Shown piece by piece: positions 38,214 to 47,609 of a stretch of DNA of 64,000 nt (its first letter is position 1; every line of letters begins with the position of its first letter). Origin of the DNA: Gilvimarinus polysaccharolyticus (lineage in GTDB: Bacteria > Pseudomonadota > Gammaproteobacteria > Pseudomonadales > Cellvibrionaceae). The DNA lies in NCBI RefSeq assembly GCF_001187555.1, contig NZ_LFIJ01000002.1, positions 992,545 to 1,056,544 of the forward strand, in the 5' to 3' direction. The notes beneath the pieces were generated by a model. The model worked only from the letters and a program-made list of their open reading frames with translations, was not told the origin of the DNA and ran no database searches. Made by a program: the position numbers and the translations under genes.

Positions 38214-39722
38214 CTACCAGTTTAACGCAGGCTCGCGGTAGTACTGGATACCCATAGCGTCGAGCATCGGGCGCAGAGCGTTAAGACGCGTTAAAAACTC
38301 TTGGTAGTCACGATTTTCGGCGCGGCTCCAGCCGAGTTCGGCAGTCGCTGTCACGCGTGGCCAAAGTCGGTTGTCGGCGGTGTGGTCGGTATGAATCAGC
38401 TCTGACCACATGGCCGATTCCACGCCTAAAATTTGCGTGTAAGCTTGCGGATTTAATTGGTATGCACGCTCAAGTGGTACGCCTTCCTTGCGGCACCAAT
38501 CGTAAGTATTGGGTTGTCCCTGATAATTGCCGTGGTCAAAGTAGCTGTAGCTACAGGGCGACAAAATCAGTTGATGGCCACGATCAAGCGCCGGCTGTAT
38601 GTCGTATTTATCGTTCCATAGTTGCAGCAGTACGTCCGGATCGTTGTCGGCCACCGAGCCCTCTTCCCAAGCGATGGCCGTGCGACCTAAATCGGCGACA
38701 ATCCGAGTGGCACGAGCGATAAACTCTGGGTAGAGCGGGTCTTTAATTTCATCGCCACCGATGTGAATGTACTGCGATGGAAATAGTTTTACGATATCGG
38801 TTAGTACGTCGGTTACAAATGTGTAGGTTGTATCTGGGTCGGTTAAGCACAATTTGCTAAAGCCAACCTCTAAACCACTGTAGGGGGCGAGGTTAGTAAC
38901 ATCATCACAGGCCAGTTCATTGTAAGAGGCAATGGCCGCCTGAGTGTGACCGGGTAAGTCGATCTCTGGCACTAGAGTTACATGACGGTCTTGCGCGTAT
39001 TTTACTAAGTCGCGAATCTCGGCCTGTGTATAAAAACCACTGCGGCCACCGTCGACTGCGCTGGCCCCTCCAATCTGGGTAAGCTTAGGGTAGTCTGTGA
39101 TTTCGATACGCCATCCTTGGTCGTCACTTAAGTGTAGATGTAAGCGGTTGAGCTTAAAGCGTGCCATCCGATCAATGTGCGCCTTGATGTACTCTACCGA
39201 TAAAAAGCTACGAGCAACATCCAGCATATTACCGCGCCAACTAAACGTTGGGCTGTCGATGATGCTGGTATTGGGCAGCTCGTAGTGGGCTTGTACTTGA
39301 CTTGGCAACAGCTGGCTCAGGGTTTGCACGGCGTAGAACAGGCCGGTATCGGTGTTGGCACTGAGTATAATTTGCTGATCGATATCGAGCCGATAGCCTT
39401 CACTGCCAAGCGCGGGTTCATCGACTAAATACAATTGGATTTGAGTGCTGGCCGATGTGTCGCGAGTAATATCCAAAGTCTTAAGTAAATTCTTAAGTGC
39501 TAAGGTTGATGTTGCCGTGCCGTCGGCGGCTTCGACATGGACGACATTGTGCAGCACCAAGGTGCCGGGTAAGCGTGTTACGGATTCTGGATAGGGAATT
39601 AGCGCTAGCTGCTCGGTGCTTGTGGCTGCGAGCTTACTTGCCCCATTGGCGGCGCCTCGATCTATATGGCTGCCGCAGCCGGCGAGCAGGAAAATTGTGA
39701 GTGTAGTCAGTATTTTTTTCAT
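38214..39722 (-). CDS. GH20 beta-N-acetylhexosaminidase, lipoprotein
   Basis: 502 residues. Lipoprotein signal with the lipobox LAGC (Cys16). GH20b-like N-terminal domain (about 40-160) and a TIM-barrel catalytic domain (about 160-500) with HLHLSDDQGW (195-204) and the catalytic pair Asp324-Glu325 in HIGGDE. It removes terminal GlcNAc/GalNAc from chitooligosaccharides or glycans, here at the cell envelope. Divergent from a halogenase gene; not grouped with other chitin genes in the window. Confidence 0.93.
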   Translation of the reverse strand: MKKILTTLTIFLLAGCGSHIDRGAANGASKLAATSTEQLALIPYPESVTRLPGTLVLHNVVHVEAADGTATSTLALKNLLKTLDITRDTSASTQIQLYLVDEPALGSEGYRLDIDQQIILSANTDTGLFYAVQTLSQLLPSQVQAHYELPNTSIIDSPTFSWRGNMLDVARSFLSVEYIKAHIDRMARFKLNRLHLHLSDDQGWRIEITDYPKLTQIGGASAVDGGRSGFYTQAEIRDLVKYAQDRHVTLVPEIDLPGHTQAAIASYNELACDDVTNLAPYSGLEVGFSKLCLTDPDTTYTFVTDVLTDIVKLFPSQYIHIGGDEIKDPLYPEFIARATRIVADLGRTAIAWEEGSVADNDPDVLLQLWNDKYDIQPALDRGHQLILSPCSYSYFDHGNYQGQPNTYDWCRKEGVPLERAYQLNPQAYTQILGVESAMWSELIHTDHTADNRLWPRVTATAELGWSRAENRDYQEFLTRLNALRPMLDAMGIQYYREPALNW

Positions 39723-40204
39723 GTGGTGCTCCGCTGAGTACTGTTTTGCTAGCTTGGCTTCTTATTTGTTGCCGATCGAGCGGGCCGTTAATCCTAGTCG
39801 CTATAGCGGTCGGATTACCGGCAAGGCAATGATAAGGGCAGCTATAAAAAGGTAGCTATAAAATGGTTATAAAGTGTCAAGCCTCATTCGGTGATCTCAG
39901 AAATAAGGACTCTCTTGGCTGGGCATTCTATGGCGAGCATCATGGGCAGGCAGTCGATGGCGGGCATTTTTAGCCAAATATTGTTGCGAGTAAAATACAC
40001 GGCTGTAGATTATACTACCGAGAAGTTTAATCGCCCTAGGCGTTTATATTATCTACTAGTTGCGCCGCACAGGCTGCACTGCTAATCAAAGATAAATAAT
40101 ATCAACCCACATAGCAACATTGTTTGCAGGTTGAGTCGATATTCTTACATAACTTTAAAGTTAACCATAAAAAATAAACCTAATCGTACCGATGAGGAGC
40201 GCGG
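39723..40204. promoter_or_regulatory. Divergent GH20/halogenase intergenic region
   Basis: 482 nt with no supportable gene. An imperfect dyad at 39789-39817 has the arms TAATCC and GGATTA around a perfect core CGCTATAGCG (39799-39808); its CG-centred look resembles LacI-type operators and it lies 67 nt upstream of the GH20 start. A GAGGAG ribosome-binding site (40194-40199) serves the halogenase. Confidence 0.4.
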
Positions 40205-41719
40205 GTGGCAGAGTTAACCGCAATAAAGAAGTTTGTGATATTAGGCGGGGGCACCGCAGGCTGGATGGCGGCCACGACCCTCGGAAATATCTTTAAAGGC
40301 ACTGATGTCACCATTGAGGTGATCGAGTCGCCTAATGTTGGGATTGTGGGCGTGGGTGAGGCGACCGTGCCATTATTTATTGATTTTATTCGACGCGCCG
40401 GTATCAATGAAGTCGACTTTATCCAAAAAACTCAAGCGACATTTAAGTGGGGTATACAGTTCTCTGACTGGCGAGTAAAAGGCGAAGATTACTTCCATTC
40501 TTTTGGTGATATCGGCCGCACTATTGATGGCCATGATTTTTACCAGATTTGGTTAAAGTCTAGAGCGATGGGTGACCTTACCCCCTTGTTGGCGCACTCG
40601 CCCGAGGCGCAGTTGGCCAAGCACGGAAAATTTTACCTGCCTTTTAATGCAGCTAAGACCCCGCTTGCCAATGCACGTTATGCGTTGCACCTTGATGCCA
40701 CTTTAGTGGGGCGATACCTTGCGGATTACGCTCAATCGTTGGGTGTAAAGCGGCGGGAGGGGCACGTACAAAATGCGGTGCTAGATGAGCGTGGTTTTAT
40801 TGCGAGCCTGCAATGTGACGATGGCGCGAGTGTGAGTGCCGACTTTTTTATTGATTGCAGCGGTTTTACTGGCTTGTTGATCGAGCAAACTTTACAGGCC
40901 GGTTACGACGATTGGTCGAACTGGCTGCCTTGCGACCGGGCGGTTACCGTACAAAGTAAAAAGCCACCCGAAACAACCCCTTTTACTCTTGTGACCGCGC
41001 GTGAGTCGGGCTGGACCTGGCGTATCCCATTACAATCGCGCACCGGTAATGGTTATGTTTATTCCAGTCAATTTAGCAGCGACCAACAAGCCTGTAACAC
41101 CCTGCTTAATGGACTCGATACCGAGGCGATAAACGAGCCACGAGTGATTCCTTTTAGCGCGGGAATTCGGCGTAAGGTGTGGTACAAAAACTGCCTCGCT
41201 CTTGGTTTGGCGCAAGGTTTTCTGGAGCCGTTAGAGTCTACCGCGATCCACCTGGTGTCAAAATCGCTGGCACACTTTATAAGGCTTTATCCAAAGGCCG
41301 ACTGTGCAACAGTTTTACAGGATGAATTTAACCGGCGCATCAAAGCCGATTATGAAGAGATTCGAGATTTTTTAGTTGTCCACTATTGTACCAGCGAGCG
41401 AACAGATACCGAGTTTTGGCAATATTGTCGCGCGTTAACACTGCCTGAAAGTTTGCAGGAAAAATTAACCTTGTTTCGTCAGCAGGGCGGATTATTTGCG
41501 GGCGTAGAGGACTTTTTTCAGCCGTCTAGCTGGCAGATGGTGTTAACGGGTATGGGGCAGCTACCTGATGATTATAACCGGACGGTTGATGCGCTTGATT
41601 ACGAGGCACTGAAGCGTTCGCTGGCCAGTGGTGTCAATGCCATTGATAAGGTAGTTGCGGCGCAACCGAACCACGATGATTTTTTGCGTCAGTACTGTCA
41701 GGCGCCGCGGCTAGGTTGA
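40205..41719 (+). CDS. PrnA-like flavin-dependent tryptophan halogenase family protein
   Basis: 504 residues. FADH2-binding GGGTAG (14-19) at the N-terminus, the active-site Lys81 (FKWGIQF) that forms the halogenating lysine adduct, and the halogenase WxWxIP motif as WTWRIP (270-275), which blocks monooxygenase activity. All diagnostic residues are present. It needs a flavin reductase that is not encoded nearby. GTG start with GAGGAG 5 nt upstream. In marine gammaproteobacteria such genes usually sit beside TonB-dependent receptors; here the neighbours are GH20 and the feo operon. The 3' end overlaps the convergent Cys-rich gene by 22 nt. Confidence 0.9.
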   Translation: MAELTAIKKFVILGGGTAGWMAATTLGNIFKGTDVTIEVIESPNVGIVGVGEATVPLFIDFIRRAGINEVDFIQKTQATFKWGIQFSDWRVKGEDYFHSFGDIGRTIDGHDFYQIWLKSRAMGDLTPLLAHSPEAQLAKHGKFYLPFNAAKTPLANARYALHLDATLVGRYLADYAQSLGVKRREGHVQNAVLDERGFIASLQCDDGASVSADFFIDCSGFTGLLIEQTLQAGYDDWSNWLPCDRAVTVQSKKPPETTPFTLVTARESGWTWRIPLQSRTGNGYVYSSQFSSDQQACNTLLNGLDTEAINEPRVIPFSAGIRRKVWYKNCLALGLAQGFLEPLESTAIHLVSKSLAHFIRLYPKADCATVLQDEFNRRIKADYEEIRDFLVVHYCTSERTDTEFWQYCRALTLPESLQEKLTLFRQQGGLFAGVEDFFQPSSWQMVLTGMGQLPDDYNRTVDALDYEALKRSLASGVNAIDKVVAAQPNHDDFLRQYCQAPRLG

Positions 41720-41898
41720 ACCTCTATGGTGTGAACTTCGATGTTAGCATCGCGGCGGCTAACGGTTGAGCACGCCGACTGTGCGCTGCAGCCGCTGCAA
41801 CCGCTGGAGCAGCTTGAGCGCCGCCCAGGTAGCATGCGGCGCACCACAGCAATAGTGGCCAGCACAACACAGACGGCGACGATTAACTCTTGCCACAT
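41698..41898 (-). CDS. FeoB-associated Cys-rich membrane protein
   Basis: 66 residues: one transmembrane helix (about 5-20) followed by a Cys-rich SSCSSGCSGCSAQSAC stretch (29-44) and a short acidic tail. Small proteins with this layout are encoded after feoB in many bacteria and are thought to support ferrous iron transport. An AGGAG ribosome-binding site precedes the ATG. Last gene of feoA-feoB-Cys-rich, 74 nt after feoB. Confidence 0.85.
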   Translation of the reverse strand: MWQELIVAVCVVLATIAVVRRMLPGRRSSCSSGCSGCSAQSACSTVSRRDANIEVHTIEVQPSRGA

Positions 41899-41972
41899 GG
41901 TGTTTCTCCTGTTGAGCCGCGCGGTTATTTAACGCAGATCTATTTACTTGGTTACGGGTCTTTAAACGTTTT

Positions 41973-43835
41973 TTAACTTAAAACGGCGGTTGCTATTTGA
42001 TAGGTGGCAACCGCAAAAAAGTAAGCTAAGGCAAATAAGTAAATGGTAAAAAAGGCTGTCGCCGAGCGCGAGTTAGTTTCGCGGCGCACCACGGCAATAG
42101 TGGCTAAACACTGAGGTGCGTAAACAAACCAAGCCAAGTAAGCCAAAGCTGTAGGTAGCCCCCAGCTTTGACCTAAAGTTTGACCTAAGGCTTGCTCAAA
42201 GGTATCACCGCCAACCGCGTACACGGTTGCCAGCGCACTTACGGCAACTTCGCGTGCCGCCATCGCTGGAATCAACGCGATACACATTTGCCAAGTAAAA
42301 CCCATTGGCTCAAATATCGGCTGCATAAAGCGCCCAAGCTGGCCCGCTAAGCTGTATTCGATGGCCGGGCCAACCGCGCCAGCGGGTGGTCCCGGAAAGC
42401 TCGATAGCGCCCAGAGCACGATGGAGAGTGCGAGAATAATGGTGCCCACTCGACGTAAAAATACCCAGGTACGTTCACGTAATCCCAGCAGTAAATGGTA
42501 GGCCGACGGCCAGCGATACGCGGGCAGTTCGAGCAACAGTGGAAACTCCTCACGAGTGCGGCGCAGACGCATCAACCAAGCCATTAGGGCGGCACTGACA
42601 ATTCCCGCCATATACAGCACAAATAGTGTAAGCCCTTGCAGGTTAAAGATTCCCCAGACTTTTTGACTGGGAATAAACGCGGCGATGATGAGGGTATACA
42701 CGGGTAAGCGCGCCGAGCAGGTCATGAGTGGCGCCACCATAATGGCGATAATACGCTCGCGTGGATCGGGTACCGTGCGGGTCGCCATAATGCCCGGTAT
42801 GGCACAGGCAAAGCTCGACAGTAACGGAATAAATGAGCGGCCCGATAGCCCGACGCCGCGCATGGGGCGATCGAGCAAAAACGCGGCGCGGGTTAAATAA
42901 CCCGAATCTTCGAGCAATAGAATAAAGAAGAATAAAATAATAATTTGCGGCAAAAACACCAAGACGCCACCAACCCCAGCGATTAAGCCGTCGGCTAGAA
43001 AATCTTTAAGAATACCATCTGGGAGTGTCGCGGCCACCCATTCACTTAAGGCGCCAAAACTGCCGTCAATCAAGTCCATAATAGGCGCGGCCCAGGCAAA
43101 TACAGCCTGGAATATCAGCAGCAGTACCACAAATAGCGTGATAAGACCGGCCACAGGGTGCATCACAAAGCGGTCGAGCTTATCTTGCCAGGTTATGGTG
43201 TCGGGCGGGGCTGTTACGTAGGCTGCAGTGAGCTGTTCGATGTGTTGGTAGAGCGACTCGACCGATTCTTGACGGCTGGCATCGGCATCGCTGATCACAT
43301 TAGCTTGGGTGTTTTGTTGTTGCGCGGTAATCTGATCCATCGCGTCGCACAAGGCATTTAAACCGTGACGTTTAATCGCGACAGTCTCGACGACGGGTAC
43401 ACCGATGGCGGCGGCTAGACCGTCGGTATCAATTTTGATACCGCGGTGGGTGGCGGCATCTGCTTGGTTCAACGCTAAAATCATCGGCCGGCCGAGCTTT
43501 TTTAGCTCTAGCACTAAACGTAGGCCCAGGCGTAAGTTGGTGGCGTCGACCACAGCAATTAAGACATCTGGAGGCGCTTCGCCAGCCATTTGTCCCAAAA
43601 TAATATCTCGCGCAACCTTCTCGTCTAGCGACGATACATGCAGGCTGTAAGTGCCGGGCAGGTCGATTAACTGAGCCGGACTTGCTGTGCCAGACACCGG
43701 CCCAGTGCGCCGCTCGACCGTTACCCCGGGGTAGTTGGCAACTTTTGCGCGGGCGCCGGTTAAACGGTTAAAAATGGAGGTTTTACCGCAGTTTGGGTTG
43801 CCTACAAGGGCAAAGCGTAACGCTTGGACACTCAT
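41973..43835 (-). CDS. feoB: Ferrous iron transporter FeoB
   Basis: 620 residues. N-terminal G-protein domain with G1 GNPNCGKT (12-19), G2 in YPGVTVE, G3 DLPG and G4 NQAD, a helical spacer, then the paired Gate/Nucleoside-recognition membrane domains with the conserved Cys in FACAIPG and TCSARLP. It imports Fe2+ across the inner membrane. Somewhat shorter than the about 770-residue E. coli protein, mainly at the C-terminus, which fits a variant completed by the separate Cys-rich gene downstream. ATGA overlap with feoA. Confidence 0.95.
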   Translation of the reverse strand: MSVQALRFALVGNPNCGKTSIFNRLTGARAKVANYPGVTVERRTGPVSGTASPAQLIDLPGTYSLHVSSLDEKVARDIILGQMAGEAPPDVLIAVVDATNLRLGLRLVLELKKLGRPMILALNQADAATHRGIKIDTDGLAAAIGVPVVETVAIKRHGLNALCDAMDQITAQQQNTQANVISDADASRQESVESLYQHIEQLTAAYVTAPPDTITWQDKLDRFVMHPVAGLITLFVVLLLIFQAVFAWAAPIMDLIDGSFGALSEWVAATLPDGILKDFLADGLIAGVGGVLVFLPQIIILFFFILLLEDSGYLTRAAFLLDRPMRGVGLSGRSFIPLLSSFACAIPGIMATRTVPDPRERIIAIMVAPLMTCSARLPVYTLIIAAFIPSQKVWGIFNLQGLTLFVLYMAGIVSAALMAWLMRLRRTREEFPLLLELPAYRWPSAYHLLLGLRERTWVFLRRVGTIILALSIVLWALSSFPGPPAGAVGPAIEYSLAGQLGRFMQPIFEPMGFTWQMCIALIPAMAAREVAVSALATVYAVGGDTFEQALGQTLGQSWGLPTALAYLAWFVYAPQCLATIAVVRRETNSRSATAFFTIYLFALAYFFAVATYQIATAVLS

Positions 43836-44137
43836 GGCTGATCCTCCGTTGCCACTGCCACTTTGCTCGCCTCACTGCGGCGCAAAGCAAATTTGGTTCC
43901 GGCAATTTTTACCGCCAATGGGTCGCGTCCTAAAAATCCGTAACCAAGCACCGTCATGCTAACGCCGGGTAAAAAGCCAAGCTCTTTTAGCCGCAAGGTT
44001 ACCTGCTCATCTTGGGCGCCAAACGCAGGCTGGCTGAGCAGCTCGGTAATGCGCAAGGTTTCTCCTTTGCGGCATTGATCGAGTGAGCGAGGGCGCTGCT
44101 GTGGAGCGCTAGCGGTCGAGATAGGGCTGGGTGTCAT
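43832..44137 (-). CDS. feoA: Ferrous iron transport protein FeoA
   Basis: 101 residues with the SH3-like FeoA barrel (LKELGFLPGVSMTVLG; PLAVKIAGTKFALRRSEASKV) and a longer N-terminal leader than usual. Cytoplasmic partner of FeoB. First gene of the operon; overlaps feoB by 4 nt. A Fur-box-like sequence lies just upstream. Confidence 0.93.
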   Translation of the reverse strand: MTPSPISTASAPQQRPRSLDQCRKGETLRITELLSQPAFGAQDEQVTLRLKELGFLPGVSMTVLGYGFLGRDPLAVKIAGTKFALRRSEASKVAVATEDQP

Positions 44138-44158
44138 AGCGTGGAATGTTTCTTGGTT

Positions 44159-44177
44159 GGTAATGAGAGTAATTACT
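44159..44177. promoter_or_regulatory. Probable Fur box before feoA
   Basis: The 19-mer GGTAATGAGAGTAATTACT matches 13 of 19 positions of the Fur consensus GATAATGATAATCATTATC by eye. It ends 22 nt upstream of the feoA start, a usual place for iron repression. Confidence 0.5.
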
Positions 44178-44249
44178 AATTAGGATACTCGCTTTGTCGT
44201 GCGGGGGCAATGAATCTATCGTCAGTTTGGCCGCGCGAGTTTGCCGCGC

Positions 44250-46139
44250 TTAAGGCGCTAGCCGGCCGGTGCTAGGTTGCGCTAATAGTGCAAGGCGGGT
44301 ACTGATGGCATCGGCTATGCCTTCGGCATTAAGGCCTTGGCCGCTGAGTTGATCGGCTTGGCTGGCGTGATTAATAAACACATCGGCCAGCCCCAATTGC
44401 AGCAGTGGTGTAATTTGCGCGCTTGCGGCGAGGTGCTCGGCAACCGCCGAGCCTGCGCCGCCGGCGATGACGTTCTCTTCTAAGGTGACGACCAGCCTGT
44501 GGCGGGCGGCCATAACGTCGATTAAGTCGGTGTCGAGCGGTTTAACAAAGCGCATATCACACAGCGTAGCGCCTATTTTATCGGCTACCTGGCGAGCGGT
44601 TTTGCACAGCGTGCCAAAGCACAAAATGACGACTTCAACTCCCTCGCGCTTCACCACGCCTTTACCCAAGGGCAAGGCATTCATGGCGGAGTCAATACTT
44701 ACGCCAGTGCCTGTACCGCGGGGGTAGCGCACCGCGCTTGGGCCTTTGTGAGAAAAGCAGGTGTAGAGTAGTTGGCGGCACTCGTTTTCATCGCTGGGGG
44801 CGGCGATCACCATATTGGGGATGCAGCGCAAGTAGCTAATATCAAAGCTGCCAGCGTGGGTCGCGCCGTCTTCACCCACTAGGCCGGCACGGTCGATGGC
44901 GAAGGTGACATCGAGGTTTTGCAGCGCGACATCGTGAATTAATTGATCATACGCGCGCTGTAAAAAAGTCGAGTAAATGGCGACTACCGGCTTTAGTCCT
45001 TCGCAAGCCATACCTGCGGCCAGCGTTACGGCGTGTTGCTCGGCAATAGCAACATCAAAAAAGCGATCGGGGTACTCGCGGGCAAAATCGACCATCCCCG
45101 AACCTTCACACATGGCGGGGGTAATTGCAGTAAGTCGGGGCTCAAGCGCGGCCATATCGCACAGCCATTGACCAAAAACGGTCTGAAACTTGGGGCGGTT
45201 AGACACTGGTTTTTTGGGCGTAGGCTCAAGCTTATTCAGTGCATGGTAGCCCACTGGATCTTGTTCGGCCGGTTCAAAGCCCTTGCCTTTCTGGGTGATG
45301 ATATGCAGTAATTTGGGGCCTTTTATGCTGCGCAAGTTGCGTAGATAGCGCACCAGTGATGGCAGATCATGACCATCGATAGGGCCGATATAGTTAAAAC
45401 CCATTTCTTCAAATAAGGTGCCGGGCGAGACAAACCCTTTAAAGTGCTCCTCGGTGCGTTTGGCAAATTCCCACGCGGCCGGGATTTTGGTCAGTACTTG
45501 TTTGCTGCCTTCACGCAAAGAATTATAAAACTTGCTGCCCCAGATTTTAGAGAGGTAAGTGGCCAGCCCCCCAACGTTGGGTGAGATCGACATATTGTTG
45601 TCGTTAAGAATCACGAGCAAGTCGGCATCGGTGTGCGCGACATGATTGAGCGCTTCGAATGCCATGCCGGCTGTCATGGCGCCATCGCCAATAATGGCCG
45701 CGCACTTGCGCTCGCCACCGGCCAGCGCCATGCCCAGTGCGGCGCTGATGGAGGTGCTCGAGTGGCCTACGCCAAACGTGTCGTAGATGCTCTCTTCACG
45801 TTTAGGAAACCCAGATAAGCCTTGGGCTTGGCGCATGGTGAGTAATCGCTCACGGCGGCCTGTGAGTATTTTGTGGGGGTAGGTTTGGTGGCCTACGTCC
45901 CAAACTAAACGATCATCCGGGGTCTGATAAATATAGTGCAGCGCAATGGTCAGCTCGACCACGCCTAACCCTGCGCCAAAATGGCCGCCGGTTTGTCCCA
46001 CACTGTAAAGCAAGAACGCTCGCAGCTCTTCGGCTACGGTGGTCAGTTGCTTTTCGTTTAGCTCACGCAGATCCGCCGGCGACTCGATAGTGTCGAGTAG
46101 CGGGGTCACGGGACGCTGTGTGGGAATTTCGTTAAACAT
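44250..46139 (-). CDS. dxs: 1-deoxy-D-xylulose-5-phosphate synthase
   Basis: Thiamine-diphosphate enzyme that condenses pyruvate and glyceraldehyde 3-phosphate in the first step of the MEP isoprenoid pathway. 629 residues, typical. The ThDP/Mg site GDGAMTAG with downstream NDNNMS is present, as are the transketolase pyrimidine domain ([18 protein letters not shown]) and a C-terminal domain. Downstream of ispA with a 62-nt gap; last gene of xseB-ispA-dxs. Confidence 0.97.
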   Translation of the reverse strand: MFNEIPTQRPVTPLLDTIESPADLRELNEKQLTTVAEELRAFLLYSVGQTGGHFGAGLGVVELTIALHYIYQTPDDRLVWDVGHQTYPHKILTGRRERLLTMRQAQGLSGFPKREESIYDTFGVGHSSTSISAALGMALAGGERKCAAIIGDGAMTAGMAFEALNHVAHTDADLLVILNDNNMSISPNVGGLATYLSKIWGSKFYNSLREGSKQVLTKIPAAWEFAKRTEEHFKGFVSPGTLFEEMGFNYIGPIDGHDLPSLVRYLRNLRSIKGPKLLHIITQKGKGFEPAEQDPVGYHALNKLEPTPKKPVSNRPKFQTVFGQWLCDMAALEPRLTAITPAMCEGSGMVDFAREYPDRFFDVAIAEQHAVTLAAGMACEGLKPVVAIYSTFLQRAYDQLIHDVALQNLDVTFAIDRAGLVGEDGATHAGSFDISYLRCIPNMVIAAPSDENECRQLLYTCFSHKGPSAVRYPRGTGTGVSIDSAMNALPLGKGVVKREGVEVVILCFGTLCKTARQVADKIGATLCDMRFVKPLDTDLIDVMAARHRLVVTLEENVIAGGAGSAVAEHLAASAQITPLLQLGLADVFINHASQADQLSGQGLNAEGIADAISTRLALLAQPSTGRLAP

Positions 46140-46201
46140 GAACGTTTTATCGCTTGCGGAAACCCGCTATTGTAGGTATTTAACGGCACACTGGCTACCG
46201 A

Positions 46202-47086
46202 TTAGTGGCGTCGCTCAATCACGTAGTGGGCAATACGTTGCAGCAGCTCGGTATCGCCGTCGAGCTCGGCAAGGGCGGTCAGCGCTTCTTGGTATAGCTC
46301 GTAAGCTCTTGCCTGGGCCGAACTTAAGCCTAATAACGATACATAGGTGGGCTTATTGCGAGCGAGGTCGGCACCTTGTTGTTTGCCCAAGGTTGCGGTG
46401 TCGGCGGTTACGTCAAGAATGTCGTCATGCACTTGAAACGCTAGCCCTAACGAGCGGCTGTAACGAGCTAAAATATTGAGCTGTTGGTCGCTGGCACCCC
46501 CTATCAAAGCACCCATGGTAACGCTGGCATCAATTAGCGCGCCGGTTTTACAGCGGTGCATGTGTTCTAAGCGGGTGATGTTTAGCTCGGTATCGACCGC
46601 GGCTAGATCAATCGCTTGGCCTACCACCATGCCCCGCATACCGGCGGCGCGACTGAGGCTGCGAATCAATTGCACGCGGGTGCTGTCGGTCAACCCAGGG
46701 GTGTCGGCTAATAACTCAAACGCTAGGGTTTGCAGTGCATCGCCAGCTAATATGGCTAACGCTTCGTCAAAGGCTAAATGACAGGTGGGGCGCCCACGGC
46801 GCAAGGCGTCGTCATCCATGGCGGGGAGGTCGTCATGGATCAAGCTGTATGCGTGAATCGCCTCGAGTGCGCAGGCGGCAATCTCGAGTGCTGGGTGTTC
46901 TTGTTGGCCCGCAGTGGCACGATAACCGGCAAACAGCAGCAGCGGTCGAATACGCTTGCCGCCACTGGCTAAGCTGTAGCGCATGGCCTCGGCCAACTGA
47001 CTATTGGGGGTCTCGGGGATAACTTGGTTTAACGCGATATCAATCCGCGCCCGCAAGGCTTTGGCGTACTCGGTAAAGTCGGTCAT
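46202..47086 (-). CDS. ispA: Farnesyl diphosphate synthase
   Basis: Condenses DMAPP/GPP with IPP to form farnesyl diphosphate. 294 residues. First aspartate-rich motif DDLPAMDDD (about 82-90), short-chain type, and second motif DDILD (about 220-224). GGKRIRP and the RRG after the first motif bind the diphosphates. Its start overlaps the xseB stop by 1 nt. Confidence 0.96.
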   Translation of the reverse strand: MTDFTEYAKALRARIDIALNQVIPETPNSQLAEAMRYSLASGGKRIRPLLLFAGYRATAGQQEHPALEIAACALEAIHAYSLIHDDLPAMDDDALRRGRPTCHLAFDEALAILAGDALQTLAFELLADTPGLTDSTRVQLIRSLSRAAGMRGMVVGQAIDLAAVDTELNITRLEHMHRCKTGALIDASVTMGALIGGASDQQLNILARYSRSLGLAFQVHDDILDVTADTATLGKQQGADLARNKPTYVSLLGLSSAQARAYELYQEALTALAELDGDTELLQRIAHYVIERRH

Positions 47087-47346
47087 TAAACCGCGCCGTT
47101 ATCTTGTGTGCTGTCTGGGGTATCAAACTCGGTCAGGGTTGCTTCGCCGTTTTGTTCTATGAGCATTTGTACTTGCTGTTCGGCTTGCTGTAGGCGTGTT
47201 TGGCAGTTGCGGGTAAGCTTAATGCCTTGCTCGAAGGCCGCTAACGATTGTTCCAGGGTTAGCTCGCCGGTTTCCATTTGCGCGACAATTGATTCTAGCT
47301 CGGACAGTGATGATTCTAGATCGAGGCTTTTTTTCTTGGCGGGCAT
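47086..47346 (-). CDS. xseB: Exodeoxyribonuclease VII small subunit
   Basis: 86 residues: the acidic two-helix XseB fold (ESSLSELESIVAQMETGELTLEQSLAAFEQGIKL) with the conserved EL-ELE-IV and GELSLE-like motifs. Small subunit of ExoVII, which degrades single-stranded DNA with XseA (not in this window). First gene of the xseB-ispA-dxs operon. Confidence 0.95.
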   Translation of the reverse strand: MPAKKKSLDLESSLSELESIVAQMETGELTLEQSLAAFEQGIKLTRNCQTRLQQAEQQVQMLIEQNGEATLTEFDTPDSTQDNGAV

Positions 47347-47609
47347 ACGGCAACCTGTATTGTCTGCAAGGCATTGAATTTAGGGTTATGTTCCTGCACT
47401 GGTGGCCGATAGCTAAAAATACTACAGCCGACTGCGGGCAATGATTGGTGGCCATTATACCGTTTGATGGCGGGTAGATGGCAGTACCTAACGCGCTTTT
47501 TCCGCGTTAGGGGTACTATTATGATTACAATAGGCTTAATTGCAGTGGGCTTGGGTGCTTTGGCGGTTCGTCGCAACCGATAAAGTCGTGCAGAAGTAAG
47601 GAGATGTGT

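Noticed and set aside
39891-40085. 64-residue frame in the GH20/halogenase gap.
   Set aside because: No ribosome-binding site or recognisable sequence; the region is better explained as promoter sequence.
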